Assembly (NCBI RefSeq): GCF_000423145.1
Contig: NZ_AUHK01000008.1
Location: forward strand, 1-64,000
Direction: 5' to 3'
From: Helcococcus sueciensis DSM 17243
Lineage (GTDB): Bacteria > Bacillota > Clostridia > Tissierellales > Peptoniphilaceae
Length of the DNA stretch: 64,000 bases
The notes below the pieces were generated by a model. The model saw only the letters and a program-made list of their open reading frames with translations. It searched no databases and was not told where the DNA came from. Positions 53,428-61,674 of this stretch are shown here, one piece after another; the stretch's first letter is position 1, and every line of letters starts with the position of its first letter. Both the position numbers and the translations under genes were made by a program.

Positions 53428-54090
53428 ATGAAAAAAATAGTAATATTTTTGACTTACTTATACCCTAATAGAGATGATTTTTTCAAGATATTGGATTTAC
53501 TAGATAAGTCCAATATCTTTGGAGTTGAAATAGGTCTTCCAGATGAAAATGCTTATCTTGATGGAGATACTATAAAAGATATAAACAAAAAAATTCTAAA
53601 ACGAGGATTTTCTTTAGAAGAATTTGAAAAAGATTTAAAGTATATATACTCTAAATATAATTTCAAAACTATATTGATGGGATACAAATCTTCCATTGAT
53701 AAATTAAACTTAAACAAATTGAAAAATTACTATCATGGTATAATCGTAGTTGATAAAACTGGATATGATAAACAAATTCCTCTTATATCTAAGGAAAATT
53801 CCGAATCAATAAATTTAGAAGAGTATTCAAATTCGTTGTTTGCATATGTAATGTCTGGTAGTGGTAAAACCGGGTCATTTGACAAACTTCCAGATGAATA
53901 TATTAAATCTATAGAAAACATTAAATCTCGATCAAATTTAGAATGTTTTGTGGGATTCGGTATTAAAAATAAGGAAGACGTTGAACAAGTAATAGAAAAT
54001 GGTGCTGATGGAGCTATAATTGGTAGTAGTTTTCTTAAAAAAACTACTAACTTTGAAGATTTGAAAGAATATGTAAATAATTTATTTTAA
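53428..54090 (+). CDS. Tryptophan synthase alpha-like (beta/alpha)8 barrel protein
   Basis: 220 residues. The sequence follows TrpA: FGVEIGLPDENAYLDGDTIK corresponds to the TrpA segment bearing the catalytic Glu and Asp, and both are kept with the same spacing (Glu34 and Asp45; 11 apart, as Glu49/Asp60 in TrpA). YVMSGSGKTGSF and the phosphate-binding region FGIKNKEDVEQVIENGADGA followed by IIGSS also match. No trpB or other trp gene is near, so a sugar-phosphate lyase or isomerase role in the PTS pathway is more likely than indole formation. ATG 53428 is used; TTG 53416 in the end of EIIC is an alternative. Confidence 0.8.
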   Translation: MKKIVIFLTYLYPNRDDFFKILDLLDKSNIFGVEIGLPDENAYLDGDTIKDINKKILKRGFSLEEFEKDLKYIYSKYNFKTILMGYKSSIDKLNLNKLKNYYHGIIVVDKTGYDKQIPLISKENSESINLEEYSNSLFAYVMSGSGKTGSFDKLPDEYIKSIENIKSRSNLECFVGFGIKNKEDVEQVIENGADGAIIGSSFLKKTTNFEDLKEYVNNLF

Positions 54091-54114
54091 TAAATAGAAC
54101 TGTTAGAGGAGAAT

Positions 54115-56004
54115 ATGAATAAAAAACAAGTAGAATTATTATATAAGTTATATTTGGGTGAAAAGTATTCTCTACAAGAAATGGCTAATGAATTTTCAGT
54201 AAGTGAGAGAACTATTAGAAATTATATTTCTGATTTAAATAAACTTTTAACTGATTCTATCGGAGAAATCAAAAGAAACCCTGAAAAAGAATATCAAATT
54301 TATATTTATAATAAAAATAAATTTTTAGATAAATTTGAAAAATATTTTAAAATTGATTCGTTTGATTTTTCTTATAGCCAAAATCGTATATTATATATGT
54401 CTTTAAGATTTCTACTTGCAGATGATTATATAAAACTTGATGATTTCATAGATGAATTATATGTTAGTAAAACTGCAATAAATAATGATTTTATTGGAGT
54501 TAAAAAAACTCTTAATAATTATAATATTGAAGAAAAATCTAAGCCTAAATATGGAACTAAATTTATCGGATCTGAAAAAGATATAAGAAAAGCATTGTCT
54601 TTTTTAACAAAACAAACTAATGAAATCTCTGAAGATTTAGCTAATAAACAAATATTTAGAATATCAGATGAAAAATACAATAAAATTAAAACTATTATTA
54701 AAAATGTTTTATTAGAAAATAATGAATCAATTTCAAATGTAGCTTTTAATAATATTCTTCATCATATATTAATCATTGTAGATCGTACTGATTATAGCGA
54801 TGATTTAATATTTACTTTAAGTGATGATATATCTAAAAGCTTTGAATATAAATTAGCAGATGAAATATTAAATAGGACCTCTAAAATATTTAATATTAAT
54901 TTTTCTGATATTGAGAAAAAATATTTAGCTTCTCATTTACTAGGATTAAATCTTAAAAGTGGATATAAAATGAACACTTTTTTAGATATTGACTTAAACA
55001 GCATTGTAGATGAAATAATAAATAATATTCAGAAATCACTTAAAATAACACCTTCGAGAGATGAAGAATTAAAAGAAGCTATAATCTCTCATCTAGGACC
55101 TGCTATTTATAGAGTAAAAAATAATATAATTCTTTCTAATCCTTTACTAAAACATATTAAAACAAGTTTTCCTCTTGCATTTCAACTAGCCATAGAGTCA
55201 ACTAACATAATTTATAAAAAGACTAATATTAAACTTCCTGAAGATGAGATTGCTTATATCGCAATTCATATAGGTACTTATATCGAAAGGATAAGTAATA
55301 AATTTGATAAAGTTAGATGTTTGATTGTGTGTACAACTGGACTCGCTACTTCAAAATTAGTAAAACAAAAAATTATAAATATGTTCAGTTCAAAAATTAA
55401 TATAGTTGACTCCATAGAGTTATATGAAATAGAAGAGTTTCCTAAAAATGAATATGATTTGATAATTTCAACTATTCCGCTAGATTTATCCATAGGCAAG
55501 CCTTATGTTTATATTGAAAATATATTAAATGAATCTGAATACTTTAAAATTATTGAATTCATTGAAAATAGAAACCACAGGGTATATCTAAAAAAAGACA
55601 ATATACATTTAAATCTCGGCTTTAATAATAGAGAAGACCTAATACAATACGTAAGTAGAGATTTGATTAATAAAGGTTTAGTTACTGATAAATTTTATTA
55701 TTCAATACTTGAACGTGAAAAAATAGCATCTTCTTATATAGGAAATTACACCGCTATCCCTCACCCTCTCGAAAAAGTTTCTCAAGAAACTTTTTGGGTG
55801 TTAGTAACTCTTAAAGAAAGTATAGAATGGGATGGAAAACAAACAAAACTTGTAATTTTTTTAATAATTAATAAAGATGAAAAGTATTCTCTCGACTCTA
55901 TGTATAATAAATTATTAAAAATTGTTGAAAACAAAAATATAGTTGATGAAATATTATCTGAAACCTCCCCTGATACTATATATAGACTAGTTCAGGAAAT
56001 ATAA
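54115..56004 (+). CDS. PRD-containing transcriptional regulator with EIIB and EIIA domains
   Basis: 629 residues. HTH at the start (YSLQEMANEFSVSERTIRNY), second HTH (LDDFIDELYVSKTAINNDF), two PRDs (about 170-390) with conserved His residues such as in EDEIAYIAIHIGTYIER, an EIIB-like domain with CLIVCTTGLATSKLVKQK and a C-terminal EIIA-like domain with IGNYTAIPHPLEKVSQETFW. It is the last gene of the PTS operon, 24 bases after the TrpA-like gene, and likely autoregulates it. Unlike the aldonate operon, the regulator is at the distal end. Confidence 0.88.
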   Translation: MNKKQVELLYKLYLGEKYSLQEMANEFSVSERTIRNYISDLNKLLTDSIGEIKRNPEKEYQIYIYNKNKFLDKFEKYFKIDSFDFSYSQNRILYMSLRFLLADDYIKLDDFIDELYVSKTAINNDFIGVKKTLNNYNIEEKSKPKYGTKFIGSEKDIRKALSFLTKQTNEISEDLANKQIFRISDEKYNKIKTIIKNVLLENNESISNVAFNNILHHILIIVDRTDYSDDLIFTLSDDISKSFEYKLADEILNRTSKIFNINFSDIEKKYLASHLLGLNLKSGYKMNTFLDIDLNSIVDEIINNIQKSLKITPSRDEELKEAIISHLGPAIYRVKNNIILSNPLLKHIKTSFPLAFQLAIESTNIIYKKTNIKLPEDEIAYIAIHIGTYIERISNKFDKVRCLIVCTTGLATSKLVKQKIINMFSSKINIVDSIELYEIEEFPKNEYDLIISTIPLDLSIGKPYVYIENILNESEYFKIIEFIENRNHRVYLKKDNIHLNLGFNNREDLIQYVSRDLINKGLVTDKFYYSILEREKIASSYIGNYTAIPHPLEKVSQETFWVLVTLKESIEWDGKQTKLVIFLIINKDEKYSLDSMYNKLLKIVENKNIVDEILSETSPDTIYRLVQEI

Positions 56005-56010
56005 ATATAC

Positions 56011-56050
56011 AAAAATAGTTTTGAGTTTATAAAGCTTAAAACTATTTTTT
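56011..56050 (+). terminator. Terminator of the ascorbate-family PTS operon
   Basis: 12-bp perfect stem AAAAATAGTTTT/AAAACTATTTTT (56011-56022 with 56038-56049), ending in a T-run. Confidence 0.8.
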
Positions 56051-56096
56051 ATTATATAATTAATTTATTAAAACATATAAGCTCAAGAGGTACAAG

Positions 56097-56984
56097 ATGA
56101 AAATAATATATAAAAATAAACTTAATGAAAAAGACCTTGATAATATAGCCAAACTTATAAATAAAGTTAATAAATTTGACCACACATATAGAGAGCCTTA
56201 TCTTGATAATGACTATAATTTTGATAAGGATATGCCTGCATTTTTCATGGCATATAATGATTTAGGTGATTTGATAGGAATTCTCGCTACATATGCTGAT
56301 AGCAAAGATGTAGAAATTCAATTAAAAATAGATCCTGATTATAGAAGAAAAAAGATAGCTACTCATCTATATAAAACTTTTCTGAAAGAAACTAAGGATT
56401 ATGACTTAAATACCGTATCATTTATAACAGAAGAAGTCTTTCTTGATAATAATTCTGATATAATTAAAAATCTTAATCTAACAAGATGCGACTCCGAAGA
56501 GTTTCAATTATCTAGAAAATTTAATAAAGAAAATTTAGATAATAAATCGGATGATACTAATTTGATATTTGAAAAGGCAAGTATGAAAGATGTAGATGAA
56601 TTGACTCAATTGATGCATGAAGCCTTTGATTCACCTTTAGAAATTGCAGAAAGATATAATATTTCTAGTATTAAATCAGATACCGTAGATATATATGTGT
56701 TGAGAAATGACAAGGATATTATATCTAGAGTATCTGTGGATTTTGCATCAGATGTAAACTATATGTACAGTGTAGCAACTAAGAAGGCATATTTAAGACA
56801 AGGTCATGCCTATAATCTATTATCAAAAACAATAAAAGAATTTGAAAAAGAAAATAGTAAGGATTTTCAAATAGCAGTAGATGTTGAAAATATTAAAGCA
56901 AAAAATCTATATGAAAAGCTTGGGTTTAATATAGATACAAAAATCCTTTATTTGGATGCTTTAGATATGAACAATGTATTTTAA
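56097..56984 (+). CDS. Tandem GNAT acetyltransferase
   Basis: 295 residues with two GNAT-like halves. In the first, IQLKIDPDYRRKKIATHLYK is the acetyl-CoA loop (RRKKIAT). In the second, the loop is YSVATKKAYLRQGHAYNLLS (LRQGHA), followed by VENIKAKNLYEKLGFN. Duplicated GNATs of this size are usual in Firmicutes; the substrate is unknown. Monocistronic between two terminators. Confidence 0.83.
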   Translation: MKIIYKNKLNEKDLDNIAKLINKVNKFDHTYREPYLDNDYNFDKDMPAFFMAYNDLGDLIGILATYADSKDVEIQLKIDPDYRRKKIATHLYKTFLKETKDYDLNTVSFITEEVFLDNNSDIIKNLNLTRCDSEEFQLSRKFNKENLDNKSDDTNLIFEKASMKDVDELTQLMHEAFDSPLEIAERYNISSIKSDTVDIYVLRNDKDIISRVSVDFASDVNYMYSVATKKAYLRQGHAYNLLSKTIKEFEKENSKDFQIAVDVENIKAKNLYEKLGFNIDTKILYLDALDMNNVF

Positions 56985-56993
56985 TAGAATTTT

Positions 56994-57080
56994 AAAAAGA
57001 GTTAGATAGATAAGATGACTTCAAAAATCTGGTTCTAGGGCAACTTTTTGGGGCAGTCTATAAATATCTAAACTCTTTTT
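56994..57080 (+). terminator. Long-loop terminator after the tandem GNAT gene
   Basis: Outer stem of 15 bp with one bulge (56994-57008 with 57065-57080, AAAAAGAGTT against AACTCTTTTT). The enclosed 56 bases contain a GC-richer segment that may fold separately. Confidence 0.6.
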
Positions 57081-57081
57081 C

Positions 57082-57122
57082 AATAAAAAAGACCAGTATC
57101 AGTATTGAAGATATTGGTCTTT
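57082..57122 (-). terminator. Terminator of the pilus/sortase operon
   Basis: 13-bp stem with one G-U pair (57088-57100 with 57110-57122, AAAGACCAGTATC/GATATTGGTCTTT), followed on the minus strand by a T-run. Confidence 0.8.
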
Positions 57123-57137
57123 ATTCTTCATATTAAT

Positions 57138-58046
57138 TTATTTTAAGAAAGTATTTTTAATTCTTCTTAAGAATTTAATAAATGTAAATATAAATAAAAG
57201 AATGGCTAAAATAGCTCCTAAAAGCATAGCTAAATTCATTGTCTTTACTAAAGATGGTATTTCTGCATTTTGATCTTGACTTACTGCTAGGGCATTTAGA
57301 TTGGTTTCTTTTATTTCTTCTTTAGGTTTTGGTGCGTTGTATTTCTCATCACTTACTGTGTCTATTATTAATCTTTTTTCGTATCTATTTATAGCTCCCA
57401 TAGGCAAACAAGTCAGCAATGTAATCATATCCTTATCCTTTACAGGATCTAATTTGTCCCAATCATGTTTAGATATAATTTCTTTATGTTCTACTATATA
57501 TCTTAAAAGTTTATTAGCTCTTTGGATATATATATAATCTCCTTCTTCAATCTCATCAGCATAGAAAAGCATGGTGTCTCCCCACCAACCTCTATGTCCT
57601 GCTAATACCGATCTATTCCCTTTACCTCCAACTGGGATGTGAGTGCCTGCTAATTGCCCAATTCCCTTGTCCAGATGTTCCATACTTGCACCTAAGTATA
57701 TAGGTAGTCTTTTTTCGATTTTAGGTATTATTAAATATCCAAATGGATCATCCGTATTTCCAACAAAGTTTAGAGAAGCTTCATTTTCCTCTTCTAAAAA
57801 TGGGTCTGTTGAAGTATTTTCGCTATTAGTTACTAGATGATTATATTTATCTATTTGTATGTTTTCTTTTTCAACTTCTTCATCAGATCTTTTTATCTGT
57901 TCTTGATAGAAATCATCTAATTTTTTATTTGAATATATTTGATTGTAGGATCTTTTAAAAAGTGGAATTATTATTAATATCAAACCACTCAACAAAAGTA
58001 AATATCCTAAAGCTGATAATTTACTCAGTTTTTTGTTTTTTTTCAA
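57138..58046 (-). CDS. Class C sortase (pilin polymerase), third of three
   Basis: 302 residues. N-terminal membrane helix (about 9-28), catalytic His in VLAGHRGWWGDTM, catalytic Cys in TLLTCLPMGAINRYEKRLII with the following Arg, and a C-terminal membrane helix (about 270-292), which is the class C layout. The lid region before the catalytic domain contains DPFGYLIIPKI rather than a clear DPW/F-G lid at the usual place. The start is TTG 58046 with GGAGGT 8 bases before it, inside the end of the previous gene. It is the most divergent of the three. Confidence 0.88.
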   Translation of the reverse strand: MKKNKKLSKLSALGYLLLLSGLILIIIPLFKRSYNQIYSNKKLDDFYQEQIKRSDEEVEKENIQIDKYNHLVTNSENTSTDPFLEEENEASLNFVGNTDDPFGYLIIPKIEKRLPIYLGASMEHLDKGIGQLAGTHIPVGGKGNRSVLAGHRGWWGDTMLFYADEIEEGDYIYIQRANKLLRYIVEHKEIISKHDWDKLDPVKDKDMITLLTCLPMGAINRYEKRLIIDTVSDEKYNAPKPKEEIKETNLNALAVSQDQNAEIPSLVKTMNLAMLLGAILAILLFIFTFIKFLRRIKNTFLK

Positions 58047-58896
58047 TTTCTTCCACCTCCTTATTTAACTTGTTAGATACTTTTTTCTCTCTTCCATAGA
58101 ATAGAATTAATAATGTTATAAATGGTAGTAAGATTAAAAATAACTGATAAAAGTCCGGCTTAAATGATGGTGTATTTGCCACCCCATCATCTATAGCTGA
58201 CTGATAATCTATTCTTTCTCCTCGTACTAAGAGCCTATGTGAGTTTATCATATATGGTGTACATGTAAGCAGGGTTGCATAGTCTTTACCATCTACTACA
58301 AGTACCGGTTCAAAATTTGTAGGTTCAACAACCTGTATTTTGTCTATTCTATAGGCAATAGTCTCTTTTATATTATGAATATAGAATACATCTCCAACTT
58401 TTAATTGATCTAAATTTCTAAATAAAAGAGCATTTGGAAGACCTCTATGAGCAGTAATAACAGTATGAGTGTTATCACCACCAATTGGTAGGGATGTACC
58501 CTCTAAGTGACCTGCTCCCCTTTCCAACACATCATCAGATGTACCAGCATAAACTGGTAAATCTTGATTTATCTTTGGTATTTCTACATGAGCTATCATT
58601 TCATGAACTTCAAGCATTCTTGCGTATTCTGCTCTAGCTTCTTTTTCCTTTTTATCGTAAGGATCTGATATTCTAGACGGATCAAGAGTTTCATTGTATA
58701 TCCTTGCAAGTTCCATTCTTCTATCAATTTCTTTTGAGCTTATTTCTTTAGCCTGTTTCACAAACTCTATTACCTCTTTTTCAGCCTGTATTTCATAGAA
58801 TTTCTGACTGATTAAAGGATATGAAAATATTAAAAGTCCCAGTAAGAAAATTAAGATGAATTTAAAATTTTTCTTTATATTCTTAACTATCTTCAT
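58021..58896 (-). CDS. Class C sortase (pilin polymerase), second of three
   Basis: 291 residues with N- and C-terminal membrane helices. Lid segment RISDPYDKKEKEARAEYARM, catalytic His in VITAHRGLPNALLF, catalytic Cys in TLLTCTPYMINSHRLLVRGE. Class C sortases join pilin subunits through an isopeptide bond between the LPXTG threonine and the pilin-motif lysine. Start placed at ATG 58896 (AAGGA upstream); 58905 is also possible. The start overlaps the end of the first sortase and its end overlaps the third. Confidence 0.9.
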   Translation of the reverse strand: MKIVKNIKKNFKFILIFLLGLLIFSYPLISQKFYEIQAEKEVIEFVKQAKEISSKEIDRRMELARIYNETLDPSRISDPYDKKEKEARAEYARMLEVHEMIAHVEIPKINQDLPVYAGTSDDVLERGAGHLEGTSLPIGGDNTHTVITAHRGLPNALLFRNLDQLKVGDVFYIHNIKETIAYRIDKIQVVEPTNFEPVLVVDGKDYATLLTCTPYMINSHRLLVRGERIDYQSAIDDGVANTPSFKPDFYQLFLILLPFITLLILFYGREKKVSNKLNKEVEEIEKKQKTE

Positions 58897-59833
58897 TTGG
58901 ACCATCCTTATTTAAATTATCAGTATTTTCTAATAATTTTTCTTGGGTTTTCTTAATCTCTTCCAATTTTTTTGAATTTTTCTTATTTTGTCTTTTTAGC
59001 CTAATAATGGCAATTATAAGAACTAAGATTAAGAATACAGATATGAAGAATAGCAGTCTGAATATCCAATTTGTTTTGTTGGTTTGTATTTCTGCCTCAT
59101 CTACTTGTGGTACATATGGCACCCTGTGAGCTCTTACAATAAGTCTATGAGTGTTTATCATGATTGGTGTGCAAGTTAGTAAAGTTACATAGTCATGACC
59201 AGGATCTATTAATAGATCATCAAAGTTTGATGGATCTATTACCTTTATTTGATTTACCTGATAAGCCATAGTTTCTTTAATATTGTGAATATAGAATTTA
59301 TCACCAATTTCTAATCTACCTAACTCTGTAAATAAAGTGGCTTCTGGAAGACCTGAATGAGCCGTCAAAACACTATGAGTACTATTACCACCAATTGGTA
59401 AGGATGTTCCTTCCAAATGACCTACTCCTTTTTGCAATACTTCATCAGAAGTTCCTGCATATATAGGAAGATTTTGGTTTATCTTTGGTATTTCAATGTG
59501 ACCTATCATTTCATGGACTTCAAGCATTCTAGCATATTCCGCTCTTCCTGCTTCTTTTTCTTCTTTACTATATGGATCTTCAGAAATATCATTCTTTAGC
59601 GAATCATTAAAAGCTCTTGCAAGCCCAATTCTTCTATCTATTTCTTCAGTAGATAAATTATCTACTTCCTTAGTAAAGATATCTACCTGCTTACCTGATT
59701 CAACTCTATAATAAAGACGGTTGATAATTGGATACAAGGCAATCAATAAACCTAGTAAAAATATAAATCTAAATATCCATTTAGAAGCTTTTTTATTGTT
59801 AACTTTTTTTGATTTGTCTGCTTTAATATTAAT
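58883..59833 (-). CDS. Class C sortase (pilin polymerase), first of three; probable ATT start
   Basis: Catalytic His in VLTAHSGLPEATLF, catalytic Cys in TLLTCTPIMINTHRLIVRAH, lid SEDPYSKEEKEAGRAEYARM, C-terminal helix near the end. No ATG or GTG exists at the right place. The frame stays open upstream of TTG 59746 and encodes the expected membrane helix (KWIFRFIFLLGLLIALYPII) and a basic N-terminal segment. An AAGAGG site at 59840-59845 is six bases before ATT 59831-59833, so I place the start there (316 residues); starting at TTG would cut the membrane helix and has no ribosome site. First sortase after the pilin-distal terminator at 59851-59894. Confidence 0.8.
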   Translation of the reverse strand: MNIKADKSKKVNNKKASKWIFRFIFLLGLLIALYPIINRLYYRVESGKQVDIFTKEVDNLSTEEIDRRIGLARAFNDSLKNDISEDPYSKEEKEAGRAEYARMLEVHEMIGHIEIPKINQNLPIYAGTSDEVLQKGVGHLEGTSLPIGGNSTHSVLTAHSGLPEATLFTELGRLEIGDKFYIHNIKETMAYQVNQIKVIDPSNFDDLLIDPGHDYVTLLTCTPIMINTHRLIVRAHRVPYVPQVDEAEIQTNKTNWIFRLLFFISVFLILVLIIAIIRLKRQNKKNSKKLEEIKKTQEKLLENTDNLNKDGPNEDS

Positions 59834-59850
59834 AGCAAGCCTCTTTTCTA

Positions 59851-59894
59851 AAAAAATAAAATAGATACAAAAGCGTATCTTATGTATCTATTTT
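59851..59894 (-). terminator. Terminator between minor pilin and sortase genes
   Basis: 12-bp perfect stem (59858-59869 with 59883-59894, AAAATAGATACA/TGTATCTATTTT), followed on the minus strand by a T-run of seven. The sortase genes downstream therefore depend on read-through or a promoter I cannot see. Confidence 0.82.
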
Positions 59895-59898
59895 AGCA

Positions 59899-61587
59899 TT
59901 ATTCTTCTTTTTTATCAGCAATTGATATCATTTTAAATCCAGATAAAACCATTATAAAACCTAGAGCTAAAAATACTAATATCTTTGTATCCCCTGTTTT
60001 TGGTAGAGGAGGTCTCTTAGGAATTTTCATATTTTCAATAAATATTGGTCTTTCTTCAGCTGAACTAGAACTTATCTCAAATCTAATTGGTCTGTCTAGT
60101 TTTAGATATCCCTTTGGAGCTTTTATTTCTCTTAAATAATATACTCCTTCTTCAAGGTCTTTTACTGTAAATTCACCTTTTTCATCAGATATAACTACAT
60201 ATGATTTACCATCTTTAATTACATCCTGATATCCATTAGCTGTCTTTATTTGTACAACAAATTTTGCGCCAGCTAGTCTGTCATTTGATTTTTCGGAACT
60301 AACTTTTACAAATGTTCTATCGCCGTGATTTTTACCACTTGGAACTATCGGTTTATTGTATACAATTATTGGACCATTTTTACCAAGTATATTACCATTT
60401 TCATCCACATCAAAGTAGAATTTTTCATCTGTTTTGATATATCCATCTAAAGTACTTACTTCTACAAAATAATAGTCTTTAGCTTCTGGTAAATCTTTTA
60501 TAAAAATTGTACCTTTATTTGATGTATATACAGCTGGTTCTCCACCTTCTTTGCTAAATGTATATTCACCAAACTCATCTTTTGTGAATGATAATCTATT
60601 ATTTGCTTTATCATAAACTTCAAAGGCTACACCATCAAGTGCTTTACCAGTATCAGAATCTTTCTTTTCTAGACCTGGTTCCCTTTCATTATCAAGTTCG
60701 AATGTATCGCCTGGTTTTAGAATATCAGTTACTTTGCCAATATTTGCGCTATTTTGATATTGCTTTTGTGGTTCAACTTCCTTAAAGAAATATTCACCTT
60801 CTGGTAAATCTTTTACTTCTATCCTACCATCAGTATTTGTGTATAGAATTGGAATTTCATTTTCATCGATATTCTTAAAACTATTAAATATATACTTACC
60901 ACTTTCTCCTTTTACAGGAACAAGTTTGTCTACATATTCATTTTTAGCTCTACTTGTATATTCTCTTTTGAATAATTTGAAGCCTACTTTATCAATCTTT
61001 TTACCATTATGATAATCTTTTTTTATTAAAACTATATCTTCTGGATTTTCAAGCTCTGCTTCTGTTTTTATATTTATATCTAATATATTTGTGTCATTAC
61101 TTATATCTTCAGGTAACTGAATAACTGTTGTCACCAATTTCTTTGATTTAGTATTTTGATTTTTCTCAATTTCTTTATCCAATCTAGATAAAGATGCATC
61201 ACTTTCTTTAATTAAATAGATACCTTTTTCTAAATTGAAAGTAATTAATTCAAATTCTTTGTCATTTGAAATAGATTGAGATTCCTTTTTCAATAAAGGA
61301 TTTCCTAAGATTTGAGAAACTTCATCTTCTGTCATTGAATCAAACTTTTTACTTGTAAGTATTTTATTAGCTTCAAGATGATCATTTGATACTTTCCAAA
61401 CTAGAACTTCCCTTTTGCTAAGCTCATCATAATCAGTTTTATGATCAGAAAGAATATTTATATTGATATTAACAGTATATTCTGAATTCGCCTTTACTTT
61501 ATAACCATTTAGAGTTAGCAGAAAAGTCAATATTATAAGTATTGGCATAGCTAATAACTTTATTCTATTATTAAATTTTTGTTTCAT
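59899..61587 (-). CDS. Minor pilin / SpaA-type Cna-B surface protein
   Basis: 562 residues. Signal peptide about 1-33, an N-terminal domain, then three or more SpaA/Cna-B prealbumin domains with E-box-like segments (LPEGEYFFKEVEPQ, LPEAKDYYFVEVSTLDGY, LEEGVYYLREIKAPKGYL) and the anchor LPKTG before a membrane helix and the tail ADKKEE. It lacks a clear pilin-motif lysine that I can place, so it is probably the basal or accessory subunit. It follows the major pilin by 87 bases, which include an imperfect hairpin. Confidence 0.87.
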   Translation of the reverse strand: MKQKFNNRIKLLAMPILIILTFLLTLNGYKVKANSEYTVNININILSDHKTDYDELSKREVLVWKVSNDHLEANKILTSKKFDSMTEDEVSQILGNPLLKKESQSISNDKEFELITFNLEKGIYLIKESDASLSRLDKEIEKNQNTKSKKLVTTVIQLPEDISNDTNILDINIKTEAELENPEDIVLIKKDYHNGKKIDKVGFKLFKREYTSRAKNEYVDKLVPVKGESGKYIFNSFKNIDENEIPILYTNTDGRIEVKDLPEGEYFFKEVEPQKQYQNSANIGKVTDILKPGDTFELDNEREPGLEKKDSDTGKALDGVAFEVYDKANNRLSFTKDEFGEYTFSKEGGEPAVYTSNKGTIFIKDLPEAKDYYFVEVSTLDGYIKTDEKFYFDVDENGNILGKNGPIIVYNKPIVPSGKNHGDRTFVKVSSEKSNDRLAGAKFVVQIKTANGYQDVIKDGKSYVVISDEKGEFTVKDLEEGVYYLREIKAPKGYLKLDRPIRFEISSSSAEERPIFIENMKIPKRPPLPKTGDTKILVFLALGFIMVLSGFKMISIADKKEE

Positions 61588-61606
61588 ACTTTCTCCTAAA
61601 TCCTAA

Positions 61607-61654
61607 GATAATCATCAGATAAGAGACTCTTTGTCCCCTATCCGATCAATTATC
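61607..61654 (-). terminator. Imperfect hairpin between major and minor pilin genes
   Basis: Long, mismatched stem (arms about 61607-61628 and 61633-61654; core GTCTC against GGGGAC). It lacks a T-run, so it is more likely an attenuator or mRNA-stabilising structure than a terminator. Confidence 0.45.
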
Positions 61655-61674
61655 ATCTGGCTAAAATAATTTAA

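Noticed and set aside
53428-54090. Tryptophan biosynthesis gene trpA
   Set aside because: No trpB or other trp gene nearby, and the gene lies inside a PTS operon.
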